From Candidatus Wolframiiraptor allenii (GTDB lineage: Archaea > Thermoproteota > Nitrososphaeria_A > Caldarchaeales > Wolframiiraptoraceae), in assembly GCA_023539495.1 (NCBI GenBank), contig JAKCEV010000002.1:1-48674 (forward strand): 48,674 bases of DNA, given 5' to 3'. Shown piece by piece: positions 8,097 to 15,653 of the stretch. A program made the position numbers and the translations under genes. How positions within the stretch are numbered: the first letter of the stretch is position 1; each line of letters starts with the position of its first letter. The notes below the pieces were generated by a model. The model ran no database searches. It worked only from the letters and a program-made list of their open reading frames with translations, and was not told the DNA's origin.

Positions 8097-8888
8097 GTGT
8101 GGAGAATGAGGCACCCCGGTGGGAGAAGGGGGATCTATTTTTCTAGGCGGCGGAGGCGGAGATGGCCTTGGCTTCTCCTAATACTTGTAATAGCTGCGGT
8201 GATCTTGTCTACTATGATCTACTTTGGGCGCGGCCCTGAGGAATCTCTCCGGATGAGGGCCGTGATCTTGGATGGGTTGGCCACCGACTACCCGAATCAG
8301 ACCTTCATAGAGTCGGCTGTGGAGATTTTGAGAGAGGCGGGCTTCGAGGTTGATGTCTACGGCCCTGAGAATGTGTCGCTGGGTCTTTTAAGAGAGCTTC
8401 CATCGAGAGGTTACAATCTCGTGATTTTTAGGGTTCATGGTGGGAGGATAAGGCAGCCGATAGGATTATTCATTGGAGGCGGGCTTTTCATCGAGAAATG
8501 CGGGCTGGAGTCTTATAGGGATGAGGTTGAGTCGGGCTATCTCCTCCTCGGAAGGCCATTTCTCTCAAACGATACATACTGCGTCGCTCCGCCACACTAT
8601 ATTTCGGAGAAGCTTCATGGAACGTTCAGGGGAGCCGTAATCGTCGCTATGTCCTGCTTTACGGGGGATGATAACGTCATGGCCTCAGCCTTCTTTGAGC
8701 GCGGCGCGGGAGCATACATAGGATTCAGGGGAGAGATCTCGCCGGGCTATGCCGACGCCTTCACAATAAAGTTCCTCAGAAAACTATACTCCGAGAGGCT
8801 CTCAATGCAGAAGGCATTCGATGAGGCATTGAGGGAGCTTGGCTCCGACCCACATTATGAAGGCTCCCCAACCATCTACCTCCCCTAA
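8097..8888 (+). CDS. Membrane-anchored clan CD (caspase/CHAT-like) cysteine protease candidate
   Basis: 263 aa. The N-terminus has a run of six Arg (about 17-22), then a hydrophobic segment at about 24-43, giving a signal anchor with the rest outside the cell. The soluble part shows a clan CD layout: a hydrophobic strand ending in a His-Gly pair (VIFRVHGG, H114) and a second strand ending in Ser-Cys (VIVAMSCFTG, C187). After these come an ERGAGAYIGF block and a final helix A-F-x-x-K-F-L-x-x-L, as in CHAT/caspase-fold proteins. The start is GTG 8097 or ATG 8106. It stands alone between moaA and infB. The fold and active site are inferred from pattern; I know no named family for it. Confidence 0.6.
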   Translation: MWRMRHPGGRRGIYFSRRRRRRWPWLLLILVIAAVILSTMIYFGRGPEESLRMRAVILDGLATDYPNQTFIESAVEILREAGFEVDVYGPENVSLGLLRELPSRGYNLVIFRVHGGRIRQPIGLFIGGGLFIEKCGLESYRDEVESGYLLLGRPFLSNDTYCVAPPHYISEKLHGTFRGAVIVAMSCFTGDDNVMASAFFERGAGAYIGFRGEISPGYADAFTIKFLRKLYSERLSMQKAFDEALRELGSDPHYEGSPTIYLP

Positions 8889-8946
8889 ATCTCTGAGGGA
8901 TACGGTTTTTAGGCTGAGCTGATGGGCTAGAGAATGGTGAGGGCCC

Positions 8947-10731
8947 ATGGCGAGGCTGAGGGCGCCGATAGTCGCTGTGCTTGGCCATGTTGATCACGGC
9001 AAGACAACTCTTCTCGATAAGATGAGGGGGACCCTTGTCGCGGCTAGGGAGGCTGGCGGGATAACACAGCATATTGGGGCGAGCATGTTTCCGCTCGACG
9101 CCATTATCGAGACATGTAAGGCCCTGCTGGGCGAGGTTAAGGTCAAGAGGCTTGAGATACCAGGCCTACTCTTCATAGACACCCCGGGTCACGCCGCCTT
9201 CGCAAACCTTAGGAGGAGGGGTGGATCGCTCGCGGATCTCGCAATCCTAGTCATAGACATAAACGAGGGTGTCCAAGAGCAGACCCGGGAGAGCATAGAG
9301 CTTCTAAGAGCTAGGAAGACTCCATTCGTCGTCGCCGCGACGAAGATAGACCTGATACCAGGTTGGAGGCCGCAGGGAACAGTGCCCCTCCTCAAGGCTC
9401 TCGAGGCCCAACCCGCCCACGTGAGGGAAGAGCTCCAGAACAGGGTATACTTGCTCATGGGCCAGCTATCTACCCATGGTTTCAATTCCGACCTCTACTA
9501 TAAGATAACAGACTTCACGAGGACGCTCGCTATAATCCCTGTAAGCGGGAAGACCGGTGAGGGCGTTCCAGACCTACTCCTAGTCCTCCTCGGGCTTGCT
9601 CAGGCATTCATGAGGGAGCAGCTCACGGTAGGCGATGGGCCGGCCGAGGGGGCGGTACTAGAGGTCTTGGAGGAGGAGGGCCTCGGGACAACGATAAACG
9701 CGATAATCAGCGACGGCATCCTCAGGGTTGGCGACGTGATAGCTCTCATGGGCTTGAACGGCCCCTTCACAACGAGGGTTAGAGCGCTCCTCGTCCCCAA
9801 GCCCCTCGATGAGATGAGGGATCCAAGGGACAGGTTTAACAGGGTTGAGGAGGTTAGGGCCGCGGCTGGCGTGAAGATTGTCGCCGAGGGGTTAGAGGAG
9901 GCCATAGCCGGGTCACCCATCTACGTTGTTGACTCGCCGGCGAGGGAGCAGGAGATACTTGAGAAGATCAGGATGGAGGTCGGCGAGATCATACTCAGCA
10001 CGGATAAGATCGGCGTCGTGGTCAAGGCGGATACACTGGGGACCCTTGAGGCCGCGATCCTCGCCCTCAAGAATAGGGGCATACCCGTTAGGAGGGCTGG
10101 GATAGGTGATGTCTCGAAGAGGGATATTGTGGAGGCAGAGGTCGTGAGGATGAAGGATGAGCTCAAGGGGGTCATCCTCGCATTCAACGTGAGGGTCGAT
10201 CATGACTTGGAGGTCGAGGCGAATAATAAGGGGATCAGGATATTCAGGGAAAAGATACTCTTCAGGCTCATCGAGAACTATCTGAGCTGGGTTGAGGAGG
10301 AGACGACGAAGAGGAGGCTGAGGGCTTTTGAGAACCTGATAAAGCCGGGCAAGATAAGGATACTCGAGGGCTATGTCTTCAGGAGGAGCGAGCCGGCGAT
10401 AGTGGGCGTCGAGGTGCAGGCCGGGCTGATAAAGCCAAGATACCCCATAATGAATGATAAGGGGAAGGTTGTCGGAACCATAGCCCAGATACAGGATAAG
10501 GGACAGAGCATACCAGAGGCAAGGGCTGGAATGAAGGTCGCGATATCCATGAGGGAGCCAGTTGTCGGTAGACACATCCGGGAGGGCGAGATACTATACG
10601 TGGCCGTGCCCGAGAATGATGCGAGGCTCCTCCTAAAAGAATACTATGACATGCTGGATGACAGCTCGAAGAAGGCCCTAGAGGAGATAGTCGAGATAAT
10701 GAGGAAAATGGATCCTCTCTGGGCCCGATGA
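8947..10731 (+). CDS. infB: Translation initiation factor aIF5B
   Basis: GTPase that promotes ribosomal subunit joining and initiator-tRNA binding, archaeal counterpart of eIF5B/IF2. G1 is GHVDHGKT (13-20), switch I lies around GGITQHIGAS, G3 is DTPGH (78-82), and G4 is TKID (132-135) where most family members have NKID. Domain II and later domains follow. At 594 aa it has the archaeal length without the eukaryotic N-terminal extension. First gene of a translation operon with S6e, S24e and S27ae. Confidence 0.97.
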   Translation: MARLRAPIVAVLGHVDHGKTTLLDKMRGTLVAAREAGGITQHIGASMFPLDAIIETCKALLGEVKVKRLEIPGLLFIDTPGHAAFANLRRRGGSLADLAILVIDINEGVQEQTRESIELLRARKTPFVVAATKIDLIPGWRPQGTVPLLKALEAQPAHVREELQNRVYLLMGQLSTHGFNSDLYYKITDFTRTLAIIPVSGKTGEGVPDLLLVLLGLAQAFMREQLTVGDGPAEGAVLEVLEEEGLGTTINAIISDGILRVGDVIALMGLNGPFTTRVRALLVPKPLDEMRDPRDRFNRVEEVRAAAGVKIVAEGLEEAIAGSPIYVVDSPAREQEILEKIRMEVGEIILSTDKIGVVVKADTLGTLEAAILALKNRGIPVRRAGIGDVSKRDIVEAEVVRMKDELKGVILAFNVRVDHDLEVEANNKGIRIFREKILFRLIENYLSWVEEETTKRRLRAFENLIKPGKIRILEGYVFRRSEPAIVGVEVQAGLIKPRYPIMNDKGKVVGTIAQIQDKGQSIPEARAGMKVAISMREPVVGRHIREGEILYVAVPENDARLLLKEYYDMLDDSSKKALEEIVEIMRKMDPLWAR

Positions 10732-10777
10732 AAAGGTAAAAAGGGTTAATAGGACGCCCCTGAAGCCCTCTTGAAGG

Positions 10778-11200
10778 ATGTCAGAGAAAGCCGCTGCACC
10801 GAAGCTCGTCCTCTCGAATCCAGCCGATGGCACTGCCAAGACCATAGCCCTAGACGCGAATATATTCAGGCTCTTCATAGGAAAGAAGATCGGGGATGAG
10901 ATTGATGGCTCAGTCCTAGGCTATAGGGGATATAAGATCAGAATAACCGGCGGGACGGATAAGGACGGCTTCCCCATGAGGCCCGATGTCAGCGGGGCTA
11001 GGAAGGTCAGGATACTGATCACGGCGGGCATAGGCTTCAGGGGCTATGAGAAGCCGCCATCGAAAAAGAAGAAGCGGAGGCAGAGGAGGAGGAAGAAGGG
11101 TCTGAGGAGGAGGCGGACGGTTAGGGGCAATGTGATAAGCGAGGCAATAGCCCAGATAAATGCTGTACTCGTGCCAGCTCAGGAGGCGAAGGCCGCATGA
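10778..11200 (+). CDS. rps6e: Ribosomal protein S6e
   Basis: Small-subunit protein S6e, 140 aa. Recognisable from the GYKIRITGGTDKDGFPMR signature and the following G-x-R-K-V-R-I. It has a very basic tail (KKKKRRQRRRKKGLRRRRT) that binds rRNA. It lies 46 bases after infB and overlaps rps24e by four bases (ATGA at 11197-11200). Confidence 0.96.
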   Translation: MSEKAAAPKLVLSNPADGTAKTIALDANIFRLFIGKKIGDEIDGSVLGYRGYKIRITGGTDKDGFPMRPDVSGARKVRILITAGIGFRGYEKPPSKKKKRRQRRRKKGLRRRRTVRGNVISEAIAQINAVLVPAQEAKAA

Positions 11201-11496
11201 ATCTTGAGATAATCGAGGACAGGAAGAACCCCCTCCTCGGCCGAAGAGAGATAGAGGCGATCATAATCTACGAGTCGGGGACGCCCAAGCGGGATGAGGT
11301 TAGAGAGGAGATCGCAAAAAGATACAACGTGGAGAAGGAGCGCGTGATAATCGAGAAGATGGAGTCGCTCTTCGGGACAAAGAAAGCAAGGGCGCACATC
11401 CACATATACGACTCGGCCGGATATGTGAAAATGTATGAGAGAAAGCATATTCTCAAGAAGCATGGCCTACTTGAGGAGGTGAAGCAAGCTGGGTAG
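11197..11496 (+). CDS. rps24e: Ribosomal protein S24e
   Basis: Small-subunit protein S24e, 99 aa. Typical N-terminus (EIIEDRKNPLLGRREIEAI) and central FGTKKARAHIHIYDS motif. Its start overlaps the S6e stop as ATGA. Its 3' end carries the GGAGGTGA Shine-Dalgarno sequence of the next gene, S27ae. Confidence 0.96.
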   Translation: MNLEIIEDRKNPLLGRREIEAIIIYESGTPKRDEVREEIAKRYNVEKERVIIEKMESLFGTKKARAHIHIYDSAGYVKMYERKHILKKHGLLEEVKQAG

Positions 11497-11662
11497 ACAG
11501 GCACAACTCTGGAAGAAATACAAGGTCGAGGGAGGAAAACTAGTGGCTAACATAATGTTCTGCCCAAGATGTGGGAAAGGATACATAATGGCGGATCATG
11601 GAGACAGATACTACTGCGGAAACTGCCACTACACGCAATTCAAGACACAACAGCAAAAATAG
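11489..11662 (+). CDS. rps27ae: Ribosomal protein S27ae, apparently starting at CTG
   Basis: 57-aa zinc-ribbon protein of the small subunit. It has WKKYKVEGGKLV, then C25-P-R-C28 and C43-G-N-C46, with the family's MADHGDRYYCGNC. No ATG, GTG or TTG lies before the conserved Trp; the first GTG and ATG are inside the conserved region, and TGA at 11480-11482 closes the frame upstream. CTG at 11489 is preceded by GGAGGTGA (about 11475-11482) at a normal spacing of some six to seven bases. It therefore looks like a genuine non-canonical start overlapping the end of rps24e. Confidence 0.88.
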   Translation: MGRQAQLWKKYKVEGGKLVANIMFCPRCGKGYIMADHGDRYYCGNCHYTQFKTQQQK

Positions 11663-11733
11663 CGGGATAAGATAGAGTAAACAAACTTCCATAGAAATAA
11701 CAATCATAGATCATACTCATGTATTTTGGGGTA

Positions 11734-11808
11734 TAGCGGGGGGAGGATTTGAACCTCCGACCTCCGGGTTATGAGCCCGGCGGGCTAACCTGGCTGCCCT
11801 ACCCCGCT
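11734..11808 (-). tRNA. Initiator tRNA-Met (CAT)
   Basis: Minus strand. The acceptor is AGCGGGG/CCCCGCT with A1:U72 and discriminator A. The anticodon stem is CCGGG/CCCGG with the GC-rich pairs typical of initiators, loop CTCATAA, and T arm GGAGG-TTCAAAT-CCTCC. No intron. Length 75. A TATA-like GTATATTAAAAG lies about 30-45 bases upstream (11838-11850). Confidence 0.93.
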
Positions 11809-12041
11809 TTATGCCCCAAAATTCATTTCGTTCACGGCTTTTAATATACTTTTGATAACAAGCTTTTAAGGAAAACGCCAAAATTAGAGGCTCTAAAGAA
11901 ATCATCATCAGTCAATAACACTCGCCTGAGGTTTATAATTATGACGGTCATCAGGATGCCTTTAGCCGGCTATAATTTACGTGAAAACATGAAAAATAGA
12001 CGTGTGCTTGAGATTATGAAAAATTGTGAGGATGTAAGGGT
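11809..12041. other. Intergenic region without a recognisable gene
   Basis: About 230 AT-rich bases upstream of the initiator tRNA and downstream of the orphan gene at 12042-12578. Besides the tRNA promoter I see no ORF, hairpin or convincing box element. Confidence 0.5.
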
Positions 12042-12578
12042 TTAGGAGGGCTGAGCGTTTTCTTGGCTAGCTGCTCCCCCGATGGGTTCTTGGGCGGCTA
12101 TTTTCTCGCAGACCTTGTCCAGGCCCTCCTTCACTAGTAGCGCTGCTGTTAGCGCGATTATCGAGCCAGCTCTAAACTTCGCTGGTATTGCTGGTGCTAT
12201 CTCGGGTGCCAAGTCTCTTATTATCGTTTTGGCGTCCTTGCCGCTGAACTTCTCCTTGTTCTCGGCCCACCATCTACATGCTCGATCAACTATCTTGCTC
12301 CAGCAGCTCTCCACGAATTTCTTGCCCGCGTCCTTTGGCAGCTCGGTCATTATTGGCATGCGTTGGAGTATGAACTCGCGCTTATTTGCTCTTGGAGGTA
12401 TTCTGGCTCGCGCCATCTTTGCAGCCACTTGTATTGCTGCTAGCTGTGAGCCGATTATCGCATAGAGGTCCTCGACATCGTGTTCGAGTAGGCTGGCGGC
12501 TCTACCAGCCTCTCTACGGATAGCTGCTTGAAGCACGTCAGCAGCCCTGCCCCTACCTACAACCCTTCTTCTCGCCAT
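12042..12578 (-). CDS. Unrecognised 178-aa helical protein
   Basis: I do not recognise this protein. It begins with a basic stretch (MARRRVVGRGR) and appears mostly alpha-helical and Ala-rich. It contains a W-W pair near 102, one mildly hydrophobic segment (about 139-155), and a polar Gln/Asn-rich tail. No catalytic motif is visible. ATG at 12578 lies about 29 bases from a TATA element, so a leaderless mRNA is likely, which supports a real gene. It sits in an isolated position between the initiator tRNA and the sRNA/TnpB relic region, consistent with a lineage-specific or acquired gene. Confidence 0.6.
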   Translation of the reverse strand: MARRRVVGRGRAADVLQAAIRREAGRAASLLEHDVEDLYAIIGSQLAAIQVAAKMARARIPPRANKREFILQRMPIMTELPKDAGKKFVESCWSKIVDRACRWWAENKEKFSGKDAKTIIRDLAPEIAPAIPAKFRAGSIIALTAALLVKEGLDKVCEKIAAQEPIGGAASQENAQPS

Positions 12579-12603
12579 AGCATTATTGACGAATGAATGT
12601 GAG

Positions 12604-12652
12604 AAATATAACGTTTTCTTTTAACTAATCTGATTCTTTTAACTAATCTGAT
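12604..12652 (-). promoter_or_regulatory. Promoter of the orphan gene with an 18-bp tandem duplication
   Basis: On the minus strand a TATA element (TTATATTT, 12604-12611) precedes ATG 12578 by about 29 bases. Directly upstream, at 12617-12634 and 12635-12652, is a perfect 18-base tandem repeat placing two copies of an AGTTAAAAGA-type A-rich block in the BRE/activator position. This may be a duplicated regulator or TFB site, or a recent slippage event. Confidence 0.5.
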
Positions 12653-12722
12653 GACGTAATCAAATTAATTGCATCGAGTTAATTGAGCGAAACATCTTTC
12701 ACTAGGATGTTGATGGATTGTT

Positions 12723-12779
12723 TTGGATGATGATGGCCGCAGTCCCTGATTTTGTGATGAGAGCCCGATGTCTGACTTC
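12723..12779 (+). ncRNA. C/D-box sRNA candidate 1
   Basis: All four boxes are present in order: C ATGATGA (12727-12733), a 12-nt guide, D' CTGA (12746-12749), a 4-nt spacer, C' GTGATGA (12754-12760), an 11-nt guide, and D CTGA (12772-12775). The spacing is that of archaeal 2'-O-methylation guides. The terminal stem is weak. The targets of the two guides are not identified here. Confidence 0.68.
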
Positions 12780-12829
12780 TCCTAATTCGTGGCGCTAGAC
12801 TAATATTCGTGATTATTGTATGTCTGTTT

Positions 12830-12897
12830 GGCGATGATGAGGGTCCTATGGCTGCGCCCACCGAATCATGGATGATCGATAGTCCCACCCCTGAGCC
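12830..12897 (+). ncRNA. C/D-box sRNA candidate 2
   Basis: C box ATGATGA at 12834-12840 and D box CTGA at 12891-12894 are flanked by GGC (12830-12832) and GCC (12895-12897), which pair as a terminal stem. Internal boxes are weaker: D' reads CTGC (12852-12855) and C' reads GGATGAT (about 12870-12876). The 61-nt C-to-D span is typical. It begins about 60 bases after candidate 1 on the same strand. Confidence 0.52.
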
Positions 12898-12916
12898 GGA
12901 TAATGTTTGCGAGAGG

Positions 12917-12979
12917 CGCGTCAGCGTCCTGACGTCTCTTCATTCCATCACGGTCGGGCTAGAAACCTTCATCATCCGC
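12917..12979 (-). ncRNA. C/D-box sRNA candidate 3
   Basis: Minus strand: C box ATGATGA (12969-12975) preceded by GCGG, D box CTGA (12921-12924) followed by CGC, so GCG/CGC can form the terminal stem. Internal boxes are CCGA (12954-12957, imperfect D') and GTGATGG (12945-12951, C'). The D guide interval is 20 nt, longer than usual, so this is the weakest of the cluster. Confidence 0.42.
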
Positions 12980-13014
12980 ATATCATGATCTGCTGGCCTA
13001 GATAATATGGGTAA

Positions 13015-13276
13015 TGGAGGAGGAGAGGACAGGAAGCCCCTCTTAAATTACGACCTCCTCCCCATTTGGTGTGGGGGAGGTTTGGGCTACATTCCTCCCT
13101 TTTGGGAGGTTCAGCCCTTGGCCGGGTCTCCGGCCATTACCCCCTCCCCTCTCCGGGGCTCAGGGGTTACTGGCATCATCGAGGTATTATTCGACGTCAC
13201 TATCATTAAAATGTTGCGCGCCGCTATGAGATCAGCGTTAAACACCTTGACCAGCTTCGTGCACTTGAACAATCCT
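13015..13276 (-). mobile_element. Relic of an IS200/IS605-type element: TnpB C-terminus and omegaRNA-like right end
   Basis: The minus-strand frame ending at 13111 encodes a TnpB-like C-terminus (GLFKCTKLVKVFNADLIAARNI), the zinc-knuckle/DNAI region of OrfB proteins, with one Cys changed to Leu. Beyond the stop are three tandem hairpins: 13120-13135, 13094-13109 and 13057-13080. They resemble the structured right end from which TnpB guide RNA derives. A 20-base core (13076-13095) recurs exactly at 35079-35098. The N-terminal nine-tenths of tnpB is absent. The relic stops at about 13275, where the fragment of the copy-2 gene starts. Confidence 0.6.
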
Positions 13277-13548
13277 CGGTATACCCTTATACCGCATCCA
13301 TCAGCAGGGATAAGCCTGTCGCGGAGCACCTGCTCGTGATACCATTCAGGGATGAGGGGTATGAGGATGGCCTCGGATACCTCGTCATAAGGGGGACTAT
13401 GAGCGACGAGGATGGGCAGGTGATGAGCTGCGACGAGGTTAAGGTGATGGGCTTCAGCCAGCTCCTAGAATACCTTGGAGGCGTCTGGGACGAGCTATGG
13501 GACGCCATGTTATTCAAGCTGAGGGCCGCCGAGGCAAGCATATCATAA
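13277..13548 (+). pseudogene. 5'-truncated copy of the unrecognised small gene (copy 2)
   Basis: The frame is open from about 13223 to TAA at 13546-13548, but similarity to copy 1 (53-330) begins near 13277, where the TnpB relic ends. The residues include SISRDKPVAEHLLVIPF, GYLVIRG, VMSCDEVKVMGFSQLLEYLG and the ending WDAMLFKLRAAEAS. An internal ATG at 13336 would give 70 aa if still expressed. Its 3' flank carries the T-rich block CATTTTTATTTTCC that probably acts as TATA for nreA. Function unknown. Probably a gene cut by insertion of the element. Confidence 0.5.
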
Positions 13549-13600
13549 GCATTATAACCCCCACATTTTTATTTTCCATTTTCGTAGGCTATGTTAGCAG

Positions 13601-14821
13601 ATGCCGGGTAACCTTGTGAAGCCTTGCCTGCTTTGTAGGGGGGCTAGGGGGCTATGTGGTGAGAGCCCATGCCCCCTCTTCTCCGTCTGGCGTGTGGTGG
13701 AGGAGGTTAGGGTTCCCAGTAGTAGCCTGGTGGAGGCCCCCTCTCCTCCATCGGTCTTCGTGGGTTGGTCGGGTTATCCCAAGGTTAGGGTTGCCCCATC
13801 CGTCTCTGTTGGCGAAGGTGATGCGCGGGTCTATGATGCTCCCGAGAACTGGCTTGACTTGAGCTTGGATGAGATTCTCAGGATGAGGCTTAGCCTCGTG
13901 AGGGGCTGTATGACTGTTGATGTGAGGAGGCCCGCACTGATAGAGGAGCTGAGGCTTGTCGCGGCCTCAGCTAAATCCGTTGACATGGAGTTGAAGTTCT
14001 CAAAGCCCCCGAGACCCGGGGTTAAGCTTGATCTTAATGCGCCGCCGCTTGGGCCAGCTGGCATAGTTGAGAAGCTCAGGATAGTTGATGAGCCGAGGAT
14101 CGAGAAGCCCGTTGATAGAGTTCTCTCGGATAGTGATTTGAAGGCCTCTGAGGCTGTTCTCCAGCTATATTCAAGCGGCATCCCGGTGTCCCGTATACAG
14201 CGGATATTCTCCGTCGGCGGCCTTGGTGTCGAGGGGCTTAGGAGGATTGTCCCGACGAGGTGGTCCATAACCGCGGTTGACTCGATAATCTCGAAGAGTT
14301 TGATCGAGGACGTGAAGAGGCTCCCAATCATCGACTCCTATCTCTTCTTTGAGAGGAGGGTCTCGAGGAACACGTTCATCGCCGTGATCGCGCCATATGC
14401 ATGGAGCTATGAGTGGATCGAGGCCTGGTTCCCATACACCACTTGGAATCCTGGAGCTGAGGTGGAGGTTGAGGGTGATTGGGAGGATTATAGAGGGAGG
14501 ACGACATACGCGTCGCTTGGCGGATGCTATTATGCTGCGAGGCTCGCAACCGCCGAGTTCATGCTGAGGACTAGGAAGCAGGGGATGGCGATCCTGATCA
14601 GGGAGATCTATGAAGGCTTCTTCCTCCCAATAGGCGTATGGTTCGTTAGGGAGAATCTCAGGAGGATGTTCGAATCGAGGCCCGAAAAGTATGATCAGCT
14701 TGAGGATGTATTAGAGAGGATATCGAGGTCGACGAGGCTCCCCCTCTCTACATGGCTCAATACATCTAGGCTTTTGAGGAGCTTGTTGAGGCAGACTAGA
14801 TTAGAGGTGCGATCGCTCTGA
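13601..14821 (+). CDS. nreA: NreA-family archaeal DNA repair protein
   Basis: Nre proteins are archaeal factors in DNA-damage resistance, thought to work with PCNA and nucleotide-excision-type repair. An N-terminal zinc motif is seen (C9-x2-C12-x6-C19-x4-C24), followed by FVGWSGYPKVRVAPS, the family's GxxGYPKV-type signature. The C-terminal half contains LGGCYYAARLA and FLPIGVWFVREN. The C-terminus (QTRLEVRSL) shows no good PIP box. At 406 aa it has normal length. It is followed, with a stop/start overlap, by a radical SAM gene and then XPF nuclease, a small repair neighbourhood. Confidence 0.9.
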   Translation: MPGNLVKPCLLCRGARGLCGESPCPLFSVWRVVEEVRVPSSSLVEAPSPPSVFVGWSGYPKVRVAPSVSVGEGDARVYDAPENWLDLSLDEILRMRLSLVRGCMTVDVRRPALIEELRLVAASAKSVDMELKFSKPPRPGVKLDLNAPPLGPAGIVEKLRIVDEPRIEKPVDRVLSDSDLKASEAVLQLYSSGIPVSRIQRIFSVGGLGVEGLRRIVPTRWSITAVDSIISKSLIEDVKRLPIIDSYLFFERRVSRNTFIAVIAPYAWSYEWIEAWFPYTTWNPGAEVEVEGDWEDYRGRTTYASLGGCYYAARLATAEFMLRTRKQGMAILIREIYEGFFLPIGVWFVRENLRRMFESRPEKYDQLEDVLERISRSTRLPLSTWLNTSRLLRSLLRQTRLEVRSL

Positions 14822-15651
14822 GCCCCACATATAAGAGGATCCGGGTTTCAAGTGTTTTGTCAAAGACGGGTCTTTACGACCTTGATTACGCTTATAATCC
14901 CTATGCCGGCTGTTATCATGGGTGCCGCTACTGCTATGGGAGAGCCTATACGCGTCATGAAGAGGTGGCCGAGGCATGGGGTGAGATCGTCTACGTGAAG
15001 GAGAACGCTGTGGAGGTTCTTTTGGAGGAGGTTAGGAGGGCGCGTAAAGGTGTTGTTGGCATCTCGACGATAACGGATCCATATCAGCCGATTGAGGCCG
15101 AGGAGCGGTTAACAAGGAGGGGGCTCGAGATCCTCCTCAGCTCGGGCTTCGAGGTCAGTATCCAGACGAAGTCCCCGCTCGTGTTAAGGGATCTCGACTT
15201 CCTTTCCAAGCACAGGCATAAGGTTGATGTCGGGATAACGATAACCACATTGGATCCTGTGGTGGCTAGACTGATAGAGCCGAGGGCTCCCGAGCCGGCG
15301 GCGAGGGCCGAGGCCCTGAGAAAGATATCAGCGGAGGGGATCGATACATGGGTCTTCTTGGGCCCGATAATGAGGGGCGTGAATGACTCGCCAGAGGTCA
15401 TAGGGGGGATAGTGGCCCTAGCGGCTGAGACCGGATCGAGGCTTTACTATGACTTTTTCAGGATGAAGAGGGGCTTAGCAACCTCCATGAGCTTGGTTAA
15501 GGAAAGATATCCAGAGGCCATGAGCACAGAGCATGGCTGGAGGATGAAGGTCGTGGAGATTGTTGAGAAACTTTGTGAGAGGGAGGGCATCCCATATGAG
15601 CCTGCATTCCCGATGAGGGAGAGGAAGAGCAGCCTCCTCGAATACTTCTAA
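14818..15651 (+). CDS. Radical SAM protein, SplB/Rv2578c-like
   Basis: Radical SAM protein related to spore-photoproduct-lyase-like proteins, with the cluster motif CYHGCRYC (C-x3-C-x2-C), NPYAGC before it and TDPYQPIE after it, both typical. The substrate is unknown. The frame is open upstream of TTG 14857, and the residues there (YKRIRVSSVLSKTGL) resemble the N-terminus of homologues. CTG at 14818 overlaps the nreA stop as CTGA and has GAGGTG at 14804-14809, so I choose it (277 aa). TTG 14857 would give 264 aa. It is co-transcribed with nreA, suggesting a role linked to DNA damage, but that is inference. Confidence 0.82.
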   Translation: MSPTYKRIRVSSVLSKTGLYDLDYAYNPYAGCYHGCRYCYGRAYTRHEEVAEAWGEIVYVKENAVEVLLEEVRRARKGVVGISTITDPYQPIEAEERLTRRGLEILLSSGFEVSIQTKSPLVLRDLDFLSKHRHKVDVGITITTLDPVVARLIEPRAPEPAARAEALRKISAEGIDTWVFLGPIMRGVNDSPEVIGGIVALAAETGSRLYYDFFRMKRGLATSMSLVKERYPEAMSTEHGWRMKVVEIVEKLCEREGIPYEPAFPMRERKSSLLEYF

Positions 15652-15653
15652 CT

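Noticed and set aside
9913-10575. Long minus-strand open frame of 220 codons
   Set aside because: Entirely antisense to aIF5B; composition follows from the codon pattern of the sense gene and no motif is visible.
11717-11908. Minus-strand 63-codon frame
   Set aside because: Reads across the initiator tRNA and its promoter.
11895-11960. Possible C/D-box sRNA around ATCATCATCAGTC and CGCCTGAGG
   Set aside because: The ATGATGA on the minus strand has no downstream CTGA, and the plus-strand CTGA has no upstream C box.
12679-12888. Minus-strand 69-codon frame
   Set aside because: Runs through the C/D sRNA candidates, has no recognisable protein features and no promoter at its start.
13287-13541. 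Minus-strand 84-codon frame
   Set aside because: Antisense to the copy-2 fragment, whose plus-strand frame is supported by similarity to copy 1.
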